Assembly (NCBI RefSeq): GCF_037055355.1
Contig: NZ_CP146350.1
Location: 4,177,001 to 4,241,000, forward strand
Source: Streptomyces sp. DG1A-41
GTDB taxonomy: Bacteria; Actinomycetota; Actinomycetes; Streptomycetales; Streptomycetaceae
Length of the DNA stretch: 64,000 nucleotides
Direction of reading: 5' to 3'
This document shows positions 8,180 through 15,734 of the stretch, in pieces. Below the pieces are notes generated by a model, which made no database searches, was not told the origin of the DNA, and was given only the letters and a program-made list of their open reading frames with translations. The position numbers and the translations under genes are program-made. The first letter of the stretch is position 1; each line of letters opens with the position of its first letter.

Positions 8180-9202
8180 GTGGCCAAGGTGACTCGGGAT
8201 GATGTGGCGCGGCTGGCAGGGACTTCCACTGCCGTGGTCAGCTATGTCATCAACAACGGACCCCGGCCGGTCGCCCCGGCCACGCGCGAGCGTGTCCTCG
8301 CCGCGATCAAGGAGCTGGGGTACCGGCCCGACCGGGTCGCCCAGGCGATGGCCTCGCGGCGCACCGACCTCATAGGCCTGATCGTGCCGGACGCGCGCCA
8401 GCCCTTCTTCGGGGAGATGGCGCACGCGGTCGAACAGGCCGCGTCCGAGCGCGGAAAGATGGTGCTCGTCGGGAACTCCGACTACATCGGCGAGCGCGAG
8501 GTCCACTACCTGCGGGCCTTCCTGGGCATGCGCGTCTCGGGGCTCATCCTCGTCAGTCACGCGCTCAACGACCTGGCCGCCGCCGAGATCGAGGCCTGGG
8601 ACGCCCGGGTCGTGCTGCTGCACGAGCGGCCCGAGGCCATCGACGACGCCGCCGTCGTCACGGACGACCTGGGCGGCGCCCAGCTCGCCGTACGGCACCT
8701 GCTGGAGCACGGCTACGCGTACGTCGCCTGTATGGGCGGCATAGCCGAGACCCCGGCCGTCGGCGACCCGGTCTCCGACCACGTCGAGGGCTGGCGGCGC
8801 GCGATGGACGAGGCCGGCATCTCCACCGAGGGCCGCCTCTTCGAGGCCCTCTACAACCGCTACGACGCCTACCAGACCGCCCTGAAGATCCTCTCCGGGC
8901 CCGAGCGCCCGCCCGCGATCTTCTGCTCCACCGACGACCAGGCGATCGGCCTGCTGCGGGCCGCGCGGGAACTGCGGATCGACGTGCCCGGCGAGCTGGC
9001 GGTGGTCGGCTTCGACGACATCAAGGAAGCGGCGCTGACCGACCCGCCCATGACGACGGTCGCCTCCGACCGTTCGGCGATGGCCCGCGCGGCGGTGGAC
9101 CTCGTCCTCGACGACGGACTGCGCGTGGCGGGGGCCCGCCGGGAGCGGCTGAAGGTGTTCCCGTCGCGGCTGGTGGTACGGCGCTCCTGCGGCTGCGGCT
9201 AG
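8180..9202 (+). CDS. LacI-family transcriptional regulator
   Basis: A 340-residue repressor. The N-terminal helix-turn-helix reads [20 protein letters not shown] and the hinge region [16 protein letters not shown]. The rest is a periplasmic-binding-like sensor domain ([40 protein letters not shown]). It ends RRSCGCG, as in many actinobacterial LacI proteins. The GTG start lies 8 bases after a TAGACT -10-like hexamer, so the mRNA may be leaderless or have a very short leader. No sugar genes are adjacent, so the ligand cannot be guessed. A terminator follows at 9212. Confidence 0.9.
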   Translation: MAKVTRDDVARLAGTSTAVVSYVINNGPRPVAPATRERVLAAIKELGYRPDRVAQAMASRRTDLIGLIVPDARQPFFGEMAHAVEQAASERGKMVLVGNSDYIGEREVHYLRAFLGMRVSGLILVSHALNDLAAAEIEAWDARVVLLHERPEAIDDAAVVTDDLGGAQLAVRHLLEHGYAYVACMGGIAETPAVGDPVSDHVEGWRRAMDEAGISTEGRLFEALYNRYDAYQTALKILSGPERPPAIFCSTDDQAIGLLRAARELRIDVPGELAVVGFDDIKEAALTDPPMTTVASDRSAMARAAVDLVLDDGLRVAGARRERLKVFPSRLVVRRSCGCG

Positions 9203-9211
9203 CCCCTTCCA

Positions 9212-9234
9212 GGGCGCTCCGGGAGCGCCTTTAT
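9212..9234 (+). terminator. Terminator after the LacI-family gene
   Basis: The inverted repeat GGCGCTC / GAGCGCC (7-bp arms, 3-base loop) is followed directly by TTTATA, 10 bases after the stop codon. This is a simple intrinsic terminator. Confidence 0.6.
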
Positions 9235-9312
9235 ATCGGGCATACGAGGTTCTGCCGGGCTTCTCAGGGAGGACTCAGGAAGCTCTCATGGTCGCACTCC
9301 AAGCTCTGAGAC

Positions 9313-10305
9313 ATGACCGAGAGCTACCACCGCAGTGGCGAGTACGAGAACCCTTACGAGGGTCAGCAGCAGGCCCCGGTGAACCCCGAGTGGCCGCCTC
9401 CGCCGGCGTACAGCCCGGCGCCCGCTCCGAAGAAGCGCAACCGTGGCACCGTCGCCCTGCTCGCCGCCGTGGCGATCGTCGCCGCGGCGATCGGCGGCGG
9501 CACCGCCTACGGCATACAGGAGCTGACGGGCAACGACACCGTCGCCTCCAGCTCCACCAGCACCAACGTGGTGCCGTCCAGCCAGAAGGGCACGGTCGCC
9601 GGGGTCGCCAAGGCGGTCAGCCCCAGCATCGTCGAGATCAGCGCGAACTCCAACGCCGGTTCCTCCACCGGCTCCGGCGTGATCATCACGAGCGCCGGCG
9701 AGATCATCACGAACAACCACGTCGTCTCCGGTGCCTCGCAGATCAAGGTGACGACCAGCGACGGCAGGTCGTACTCCGCCAAGGTCGTCGGCACCGACAG
9801 CAAGAAGGACCTGGCGCTGATCAAGCTGGAGAACGCCTCCGGCCTGAAGGCGGCGACGCTCGGCGACTCCTCCGGGGTACAGGTCGGCGACCAGGTCGTG
9901 GCTATCGGCTCCCCCGAGGGGCTGTCCGGCACGGTCACCAGCGGCATCATCTCGGCGCTCGACCGTGACGTCACGGTCCCGACCGAGGACCAGGGCCAGC
10001 AGCAGAACCAGCAGGGCGACGGGTGGCCGTTCGAGTTCGGCGGGCGGCAGTTCAACGGCGACACCGGCTCGGACACCACGACGTACAAGGCGCTCCAGAC
10101 CGACGCGTCCCTCAACCCGGGCAACTCCGGCGGCGCGCTGATCGACATGAACGGCAACATCATCGGGATCAACTCCGCGATGTACTCGCCGGCCGGCGCC
10201 GCCTCCTCGTCCTCCGACGCGGGCAGCGTCGGCCTGGGCTTCGCCATCCCGATCAACACCGTCAAGGCCGACCTCGCCAAGCTGCGGGCCGGCTCCACCG
10301 ACTGA
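9313..10305 (+). CDS. Membrane-anchored HtrA-like serine protease without PDZ
   Basis: A 330-residue trypsin-like protease. Residues 1-42 are a Pro/Gln/Tyr-rich cytoplasmic segment, and one helix at about 45-65 (TVALLAAVAIVAAAIGGGTA) anchors it. The extracellular domain has the triad His (NNHVVSG), Asp (KKDLALIKL) and Ser (NPGNSGGAL). The protein ends about 60 residues after the Ser, so the usual HtrA/DegP PDZ domain is missing. The two-component pair downstream resembles MprAB, which in mycobacteria controls envelope-stress proteases, so this may be an envelope quality-control unit. Confidence 0.88.
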   Translation: MTESYHRSGEYENPYEGQQQAPVNPEWPPPPAYSPAPAPKKRNRGTVALLAAVAIVAAAIGGGTAYGIQELTGNDTVASSSTSTNVVPSSQKGTVAGVAKAVSPSIVEISANSNAGSSTGSGVIITSAGEIITNNHVVSGASQIKVTTSDGRSYSAKVVGTDSKKDLALIKLENASGLKAATLGDSSGVQVGDQVVAIGSPEGLSGTVTSGIISALDRDVTVPTEDQGQQQNQQGDGWPFEFGGRQFNGDTGSDTTTYKALQTDASLNPGNSGGALIDMNGNIIGINSAMYSPAGAASSSSDAGSVGLGFAIPINTVKADLAKLRAGSTD

Positions 10306-10331
10306 GTTCCCCCGGAATGAGGAGTACGGCG

Positions 10332-10535
10332 ATGATCCAGCAGGTTCCGCACACGGTGCCGGGGGCCGACCCGGCGGGGTTCGCACTGGCGCTGGCGGTG
10401 GCGTACGAACTGCACACACCGACATCGGCATCAGCGACGCGGGCGCCCGAGGTGGTGACGGCCGAGGCCCGGCCCGCGCGCCGGGCCGCCGCCCGCAGGG
10501 CCGCCGCCGCCCGGCGCCGCAAGGTACGGGGCTGA
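10332..10535 (+). CDS. Small basic protein downstream of the HtrA-like protease
   Basis: A 67-residue frame, MIQQVPHTVPGADPAGFALA at the start and an Ala/Arg-rich basic tail (ARRAAARRAAAARRRKVRG). An AGGAG site lies 7 bases before the ATG and the frame begins 26 bases after the protease stop, so it is likely co-transcribed. I do not recognise a family. It could be a nucleic-acid- or membrane-surface-binding peptide; the composition alone does not decide. Confidence 0.5.
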   Translation: MIQQVPHTVPGADPAGFALALAVAYELHTPTSASATRAPEVVTAEARPARRAAARRAAAARRRKVRG

Positions 10536-10634
10536 TCCTGCTCCCGGCCCGCCCCGCCGGCATGCGAGGCTGAGAGCTCAGCGACACCCCGTCCCGCCAC
10601 ACCCACACCACACGACACCCGAGGACCCCGACCC

Positions 10635-11372
10635 ATGAGCCCCGCAGACGGCGACCGTGACCCCCAGCGCATCCTGATCGTCGACGACGAGCCGGCGGTA
10701 CGCGAAGCACTCCAGCGCAGCCTCGCCTTCGAGGGGTACGACACCGAGGTCGCCGTGGACGGCGCGGACGCTCTGGAGAAGGCGGCGGCGTACCGCCCCG
10801 ACCTGGTCGTCCTGGACATCCAGATGCCCCGCATGGACGGCCTGACGGCAGCGCGCCGCATCCGCGGCACGGGCGACACGACGCCCATCCTGATGCTGAC
10901 CGCTCGTGACACCGTCGGCGACCGTGTCACGGGACTGGACGCCGGGGCGGACGACTACCTGGTCAAGCCCTTCGAACTGGACGAACTCTTCGCCCGTATC
11001 CGGGCCCTGCTGCGCCGCAGCTCCTACGCGGCGGCCGTCGGCGCGGGCTCCCCGGACGACGCGGACGTCCTCGCCTTCGCCGACCTCCGCATGGACCTCG
11101 CGACCCGCGAGGTCACCCGGGGCGGCCGCCAGGTGGAGCTGACCCGCACGGAGTTCACGCTGCTGGAGATGTTCATGGCGCACCCGCGCCAGGTCCTCAC
11201 GCGGGAGCAGATCCTGAAGGCGGTCTGGGGCTTCGACTTCGAGCCGTCGTCGAACTCCCTCGACGTGTATGTGATGTACCTGCGCCGCAAGACCGAGGCG
11301 GGCGGCGAGCCGCGCCTCGTCCACACGGTGCGCGGTGTGGGCTACGTGTTGCGGCAGGGCGGCGCGGAGTGA
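10635..11372 (+). CDS. OmpR-family response regulator (MprA-like)
   Basis: A 245-residue two-domain regulator. The receiver domain has the acidic pair at VDDEP, phospho-acceptor Asp61 in [13 protein letters not shown], and Lys in DDYLVKPF. The C-terminal winged helix has [20 protein letters not shown] and [14 protein letters not shown]. It overlaps the sensor kinase gene by 4 bases, so the two are translationally coupled. The adjacent HtrA-like protease and the overall similarity suggest an MprAB/CseBC-type envelope-stress system; targets unknown. Confidence 0.93.
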   Translation: MSPADGDRDPQRILIVDDEPAVREALQRSLAFEGYDTEVAVDGADALEKAAAYRPDLVVLDIQMPRMDGLTAARRIRGTGDTTPILMLTARDTVGDRVTGLDAGADDYLVKPFELDELFARIRALLRRSSYAAAVGAGSPDDADVLAFADLRMDLATREVTRGGRQVELTRTEFTLLEMFMAHPRQVLTREQILKAVWGFDFEPSSNSLDVYVMYLRRKTEAGGEPRLVHTVRGVGYVLRQGGAE

Positions 11373-12847
11373 ACAAGGCCGTACGCCGGTTCCGCTCCCT
11401 GCCGATCCGGTCCCGGCTGGCGCTGCTGGTGGCGGCGGCGGTGGCGTTCGCGGTGGCGGCGGTCTCGGTGACGTGCTGGTTCATCGTGCAGGGGAAGTTG
11501 TACGACCAGGTGGACGGGGACCTGAGGTCGTCGTACCGGACCATCCAGGCGGACGATTTCGACGCGCTCACGAAGACGTGTCCCCAGAAGCCGTCGAGCA
11601 CGCTCGGCGGGGCCCCGCGTCCGCAGACCTACGCGCAGGTGGTCAGGTCCGACGGCAGGGTCTGCCTGTTCAGCAACCTCATGCCCCAGGTGAAGGTCAC
11701 GAGCGGCGACAAGGCCGTGGCCAGGAACCCCGACCCCGCGACGGCCCGGCTGCGCAACGGCACCGACAGCGACGGCAACTCGGTGCGGGTGCTGACCACG
11801 GCGGTCATCGTCAAGGACGGGCCGTTCCAGCAGGGCGTGGCCGCCGACTACGCGCTGGTCATCGCCGTGCCTCTGAAGGGCACGGAGTCCACGCTCAACG
11901 AACTCGCGCTGATCCTGCTGCTGGTGTCGGGCGTGGGTGTGGTGGGCGCCGGGGCGGCCGGGCTCATGGTCGCCAGGGCGGGTCTGCGCCCGGTCGACAA
12001 ACTCACCGAAGCCGTCGAGCACGTGGCCCGCACGGAGGATCTGGACGTCCGCATCCCCGTGGACGACGCCGACGAGGACGAGGTGGCCCGCCTCTCCCGC
12101 TCCTTCAACTCGATGACCTCGGCCCTGGCCAGCTCCCGGGAACTCCAGCAGCAGCTCATCGCGGACGCCGGCCACGAACTCCGCACACCGCTCACATCGT
12201 TGCGCACCAACATCGAACTCCTCACCCGCAGCGAGGAGACGGGCCGCCCCATCCCCGAGGCCGACCGCAAGGCGCTCCTCGCGTCGGTGAAGGCACAGAT
12301 GACGGAACTGGCCGCGCTCATCGGCGACTTGCAGGAACTGTCCCGCCCGGACACGGGCCAGCACTCGGGCCGGACGCAGATCGTCGCCTGGCAGGACATC
12401 GTCGACTCGGCGCTGCGGCGAGCACGGCTGCGCGGCCCGGAGCTGACGATCACGGCGGACGTCCAGCCCTGGTTCGTCCGGGCGGAACCCTCCGCCCTGG
12501 AGCGGGCGGTGGTCAACATCCTCGACAACGCGGTGAAGTTCAGCCCGGAGGGCGGCACGATCGAGGTGCGCCTGTCCGAGGGCGTCCTGACGGTCCGCGA
12601 CCACGGCCCGGGCATCCCCGCCGACGAACTCCCCCACGTCTTCGACCGCTTCTGGCGTTCGCCGAGTGCGCGCGCCCTGCCGGGCTCGGGGCTGGGCCTG
12701 TCGATCGTGGCCCGGACTGTGCAGCAGGCGGGCGGCGAGGTGTCACTGTCCCACGCCGAGGGGGGCGGCACGGTGGCGAGGGTACGGCTGCCGGGGGCGG
12801 CGGTGCCGCCGCCGGACAGCCTCGCCTTCGACGACGAAAAGCGCTGA
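11369..12847 (+). CDS. Sensor histidine kinase (MprB-like)
   Basis: A 492-residue kinase. Two membrane helices (about 17-40 and 175-200) flank an extracellular sensor domain of about 130 residues. A HAMP linker, then the dimerisation domain with phospho-acceptor His269 ([20 protein letters not shown]) and a HATPase domain follow ([37 protein letters not shown]). The GTG start overlaps the regulator's stop. The signal is unknown. Confidence 0.93.
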   Translation: MNKAVRRFRSLPIRSRLALLVAAAVAFAVAAVSVTCWFIVQGKLYDQVDGDLRSSYRTIQADDFDALTKTCPQKPSSTLGGAPRPQTYAQVVRSDGRVCLFSNLMPQVKVTSGDKAVARNPDPATARLRNGTDSDGNSVRVLTTAVIVKDGPFQQGVAADYALVIAVPLKGTESTLNELALILLLVSGVGVVGAGAAGLMVARAGLRPVDKLTEAVEHVARTEDLDVRIPVDDADEDEVARLSRSFNSMTSALASSRELQQQLIADAGHELRTPLTSLRTNIELLTRSEETGRPIPEADRKALLASVKAQMTELAALIGDLQELSRPDTGQHSGRTQIVAWQDIVDSALRRARLRGPELTITADVQPWFVRAEPSALERAVVNILDNAVKFSPEGGTIEVRLSEGVLTVRDHGPGIPADELPHVFDRFWRSPSARALPGSGLGLSIVARTVQQAGGEVSLSHAEGGGTVARVRLPGAAVPPPDSLAFDDEKR

Positions 12848-12849
12848 TC

Positions 12850-12865
12850 CGATATCGATATATCG
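12850..12865. promoter_or_regulatory. CGATAT repeat upstream of arsR-like gene
   Basis: CGATATCGATATATCG combines two abutting CGATAT units and a palindromic CGATATATCG. It lies 36 bases before the regulator's ATG. The related pair CGATAT-GA-CGATAT lies at the promoter of the next gene, which suggests both are operators of this ArsR protein. Confidence 0.45.
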
Positions 12866-12900
12866 TGGTGTGTCGCACTGACGGGCGAGGAGGGTGGCGC

Positions 12901-13233
12901 ATGGCCACGACGGCGGAGCTGGATTCGGGCGATCTGATCGAGGTGTTCAAGGCTCTCGGCAACCCTGCCCGCCTGCAGATCATGCAGTGGCTGAAGGATC
13001 CCGACGCGCACTTCGGTGAGTACGAGCCGATCGCGGACCGCCGGGCGGTCGGCGTGTGCGTCACGCACATCCAGGCCAAGGCGGGACTCGCCCAGTCGAC
13101 GGTCTCCAGCTACATGAGCACGCTCGAACGGGCGGGACTCGTGCGCCCCACCCGGGTGGGCAAATGGACCCACTACCGGCGCGACGAAGAGCAACTGGCA
13201 CGGCTGGCACAGGCGATCGGCACCACCCTCTAA
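12901..13233 (+). CDS. ArsR-family transcriptional regulator
   Basis: A 110-residue winged-helix protein: LIEVFKALGNPARLQIMQWL, then recognition region LAQSTVSSYMSTLERAGLV and wing VRPTRVGKWTHYRRD. A GGAGG site precedes the ATG. The ELRCDLC-type metal motif of classic ArsR is absent, so it may sense redox state or a small molecule. One Cys (GVCVTH) could be a switch. It lies directly upstream of a quinone oxidoreductase, an arrangement typical of local repressors of such flavoenzymes. Confidence 0.88.
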   Translation: MATTAELDSGDLIEVFKALGNPARLQIMQWLKDPDAHFGEYEPIADRRAVGVCVTHIQAKAGLAQSTVSSYMSTLERAGLVRPTRVGKWTHYRRDEEQLARLAQAIGTTL

Positions 13234-13261
13234 TTGACGAATCGCGATATGACGATATGAT
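13234..13261 (+). promoter_or_regulatory. Leaderless promoter with overlapping CGATAT operator
   Basis: TTGACG (13234-13239) and TATGAT (13256-13261) are 16 bases apart. The -10 ends 6 bases before the ATG at 13268, so transcription should begin at the start codon. CGATAT units at 13245 and 13253 sit in the spacer and over the -10, where a bound repressor would block polymerase. Confidence 0.55.
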
Positions 13262-13267
13262 CTCGCC

Positions 13268-13987
13268 ATGTCGACCTTCACTGCTGCCCGCACCGCCCTG
13301 ATCGTTCACGCTCACCCCGAGCCCCACTCGTTCAGCACCGCCCAGATGGCGGCCGCGGCTCAGTCCCTGGTCGAGGCCGGGTACCGGGTCGATGTGCTGG
13401 ACCTCTACGCCGACGGCTGGGCCCCGGTGCTCGCCCGCGAGGAGTTCGCACCGGTGGAGGGACCGTTCAAGCCGCAGGTCGAGCAGATGCGGGCGGTCGA
13501 GGAAGGGACGCTCGACGCGGCCGTCAAGGCCCATCTGGACCGGCTGCTCGCCGCCGATCTCCTCGTACTGTCGTTCCCGATGTGGTGGTTCTCGCTGCCG
13601 GCCGTCCTCAAGGGATGGGTGGACCGGGTCTTCGTGATGGGCGGGGTCTTCGGCGGCGACCACGGGCTCTTCGGCGACGCGGCGCTCGCCGGGAACCGCG
13701 CGATGCTGCTGTTCACGACGGGCGGGCCCAGCGAGTCGTTCCAACCCGGTGGAGCCTTCGGCCCGATGGACGACTTCCTGTTCCACATCCACCGGGGAAT
13801 GCTGGAGTTCGTCGGCTTCCAGGTCCTCGACCCCGTGATCACCTACGGTCCGGCCCGCATGACCGACCGGGAACGAACCGCGGCGCTGGACGCGGTCAAG
13901 GAGTCCGTCGCGCGCCTCGCGGCCGATGCCGGAGCCACTGCTGGGCTGACGCCGACGCCGGCTGGGACGAGCGCCGTCACCTCTTGA
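13268..13987 (+). CDS. NAD(P)H:quinone oxidoreductase (flavodoxin-like fold)
   Basis: A 239-residue FMN/FAD enzyme of the NQO1/KefF/MdaB-type family that reduces quinones by two electrons. Family motifs are ALIVHAHPEPHSFSTAQM at the N-terminus and LVLSFPMWWFSLPAVLKGWV for flavin and quinone contacts, followed by LLFTTGGPSESF. There is no obvious ribosome site, in agreement with the predicted leaderless transcript. The adjacent ArsR gene is the probable repressor. Its last bases overlap the convergent DUF397 gene. Confidence 0.88.
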   Translation: MSTFTAARTALIVHAHPEPHSFSTAQMAAAAQSLVEAGYRVDVLDLYADGWAPVLAREEFAPVEGPFKPQVEQMRAVEEGTLDAAVKAHLDRLLAADLLVLSFPMWWFSLPAVLKGWVDRVFVMGGVFGGDHGLFGDAALAGNRAMLLFTTGGPSESFQPGGAFGPMDDFLFHIHRGMLEFVGFQVLDPVITYGPARMTDRERTAALDAVKESVARLAADAGATAGLTPTPAGTSAVTS

Positions 13988-14174
13988 CGCCGGCCAGGAA
14001 CGACACCCAGGGGCTCGCGCCGAACACGAGCACGGGGCCGTGCGGCTGCTTGCTGTCGCGGACGGGGACTATGTTGGGGTGGTTGTCGGCGACTTCGAGG
14101 CAGTTCGAGGCGCCCCCGTCGCTGTAGGAGGACTTGCGCCACGCCGCGGTGGTGAGGTCAGGGGTTCGGTTCAT
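13977..14174 (-). CDS. DUF397 protein
   Basis: A 65-residue protein: TTAAWRKSSYSDGGASNCLEV, then VPVRDSKQPHGPVLVFG and a C-terminal WVSFLAGVK, the complete DUF397 signature. These small proteins pair with XRE regulators in Streptomyces (WhiJ/AbaA-like loci) and probably modulate them. Its ATG overlaps the regulator's stop in an ATGA, so it is translationally coupled. Confidence 0.92.
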   Translation of the reverse strand: MNRTPDLTTAAWRKSSYSDGGASNCLEVADNHPNIVPVRDSKQPHGPVLVFGASPWVSFLAGVKR

Positions 14175-15016
14175 GGTCTGCACTCCTCCAGTAGGCGCTT
14201 GATGAACGCCGTCGACTCCGCCGGGCTCAACGCCGCATCCCTGACGAGATCGTAGGACAAGCGGTAGGACAGGACCCTGTCCGGATCGTCGATCAACTGT
14301 CCGATCCCGTTGCCTTCCACGTAGGCAACGGGATCCCCGACGCGCTGCCACAAGAGGATGAGGTCGCTGTTCATAAGATCGTGCACACCGGCCGTGTAAG
14401 GCAGCACCTGGATTGCGACATTCGGCAGCTCGGCTGCATCCACCAGGTGTGACAACTGGTCTACCCAAACCTTCGGGTCGGGAACCGGTCGCCGTACCGC
14501 CCCCTCGTCCAGAATCACGCGCACGCTCGGCGCCGACTGGCGATGGAGCAACTCCTGCCGCCCCATCCGCGCGGCCACCTGTTTCTCGACTTCCTCACTG
14601 TTGCCTGCCGTTGTCTGGGCGCCAGACAACCCTGACAACACCGCTCGGGCGTAGTCCTCGGTCTGCAAGAGACCCGGCACGCGCAGCTGGAACATCCACA
14701 TGATCTCGGCCGTGGCCTCAAGGTCCATGAACGCCTTGTACTTGTCCTTGATGACTTCGCGCCGCGCGTCCCGCCACTCTCGAACCAGCAGGTCACCGGA
14801 GCCGTAGTAGCTGTCCAGGTCCTCCATGACCGCCCGCTTGGAGAGCCGCTCCCCCTTCTCCAGGCGGCTCAAGTAGCTCTTGTCGTACCCCGTGTCCTCG
14901 GACAACTGCCCGAGCGACTTACCCGCCTGCTCACGCAGGAACCTCAGCGTCCGGCCGAGTGCAGCCCGCCCCGACTCCCGCTCCCCGTCAACCACTTCGC
15001 CCACGTCACCCCTCAC
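14171..15016 (-). CDS. XRE-family regulator (WhiJ-like, DUF5753)
   Basis: A 281-residue protein. The helix-turn-helix is at about residues 20-75 (LGRTLRFLREQAGKSLGQLS, YDKSYLSRLEKGER), followed by the DUF5753 ligand or partner domain (EIMWMFQLRVPGLLQTEDYA, RQELLHRQSAPSVRVILDEGA). I prefer the GTG at 15016 to upstream starts because it gives the usual length; an internal GTG is also possible. A perfect palindrome abuts the start and a sister palindrome lies inside the gene, so autorepression is likely. Confidence 0.88.
   Translation of the reverse strand: MRGDVGEVVDGERESGRAALGRTLRFLREQAGKSLGQLSEDTGYDKSYLSRLEKGERLSKRAVMEDLDSYYGSGDLLVREWRDARREVIKDKYKAFMDLEATAEIMWMFQLRVPGLLQTEDYARAVLSGLSGAQTTAGNSEEVEKQVAARMGRQELLHRQSAPSVRVILDEGAVRRPVPDPKVWVDQLSHLVDAAELPNVAIQVLPYTAGVHDLMNSDLILLWQRVGDPVAYVEGNGIGQLIDDPDRVLSYRLSYDLVRDAALSPAESTAFIKRLLEECRP
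14610..14630. promoter_or_regulatory. Palindrome inside the XRE regulator gene
   Basis: GTTGTCTGG and CCAGACAAC are perfect 9-base arms around GCG. The site resembles the one at 15017 (GTTGyCTGG...CCAGrCAAC). Both are near a shared 15-mer, CCTCACTGTTGCCTG (14594 and 15011). Confidence 0.45.
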
Positions 15017-15040
15017 TGTTGCCTGGAGCGCCAGGCAACA
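15017..15040. promoter_or_regulatory. Perfect palindrome abutting the XRE regulator start
   Basis: TGTTGCCTGG (15017-15026) and CCAGGCAACA (15031-15040) are perfect 10-base arms around AGCG, directly before the GTG start. This is a probable operator for the adjacent XRE regulator, by position. Confidence 0.6.
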
Positions 15041-15144
15041 CCTGGCCCCTTCCGCAGCGTACGCGCGACCCGTGACGATGAAGGCACGAACGGTAATCAC
15101 CGCTCGTCACACCCCTGCCGCCTGCCCTGAGAAGGGATATCCCC

Positions 15145-15369
15145 GTGCGTCTGCGTATCGCTGAACTCTGCGAGTCGGTCCTGCTCCTCATCGTGCGGAG
15201 TCTGCTGCCAGCCCGAGGGCGTCACCGGGCGGTGCCGGCGCGAGGGTCGTGGACGCTCCCCCACTCCCCGCCGGCCCCCAGTGCCCGCCCCCTCGACGCC
15301 GAAAGGCCTTTGGTGATGGACACCCCGCTCGTACGGCCGTACCTCCACACCGAGGAGGTGTACGCATGA
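15145..15369 (+). CDS. Small protein divergent from the XRE locus
   Basis: A 74-residue protein, GTG start, MRLRIAELCESVLLLIVRSL then a basic and Pro-rich stretch ending VRPYLHTEEVYA. The amphipathic or hydrophobic N-terminal helix and the VRPY...E tail resemble small uncharacterised proteins often found beside XRE/DUF397 pairs in Streptomyces. AGAAGGG lies upstream at about the right distance. It overlaps the next gene in an ATGA. Function unknown. Confidence 0.65.
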   Translation: MRLRIAELCESVLLLIVRSLLPARGRHRAVPARGSWTLPHSPPAPSARPLDAERPLVMDTPLVRPYLHTEEVYA

Positions 15370-15734
15370 GGCTGCTCCCCTGGACCGGCGCCGACGGCAA
15401 ACCCTGCTACCTCTCCACCGACGACCCGGACAGCCTCCTCTCACGGCTCGCCGACGACGTCGAGGCCGCTCAACTCGCTTCCGCCGAACAGGTCCTCGCG
15501 GGCGCCGAGGCCGTACTGCGAGACACCGAGGCCGGTGAACGCGCACTGCGTTTCGCCTTGGTCAGGGCCTTGGAGTCGCTGGGGGACGTGCTGCGGGTAG
15601 CGGTCAGTCGCGGGAAGCGCATCGACCCCAAGTCTGCACCGAGCAAGGCTCATACACCCGGCAACCTTTCCGCGCCTTGCGGCAACCCACCCCCGGACCA
15701 TCCCCCGCATGGAACGGATTCGCCGCATGAGTGA
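15366..15734 (+). CDS. Hypothetical protein of the XRE/DUF397 locus
   Basis: A 122-residue protein, MRLLPWTGADGKPCYLSTDD, with a helical acidic middle (LLSRLADDVEAAQLASAEQV) and a Pro-rich tail. Such proteins accompany XRE/DUF397 pairs and the preceding small gene in Streptomyces. It overlaps the upstream gene by 4 bases and the pectinolytic gene by 8. The last 30 residues look unconserved and may be read-through of a shorter ancestor. No function known. Confidence 0.6.
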   Translation: MRLLPWTGADGKPCYLSTDDPDSLLSRLADDVEAAQLASAEQVLAGAEAVLRDTEAGERALRFALVRALESLGDVLRVAVSRGKRIDPKSAPSKAHTPGNLSAPCGNPPPDHPPHGTDSPHE

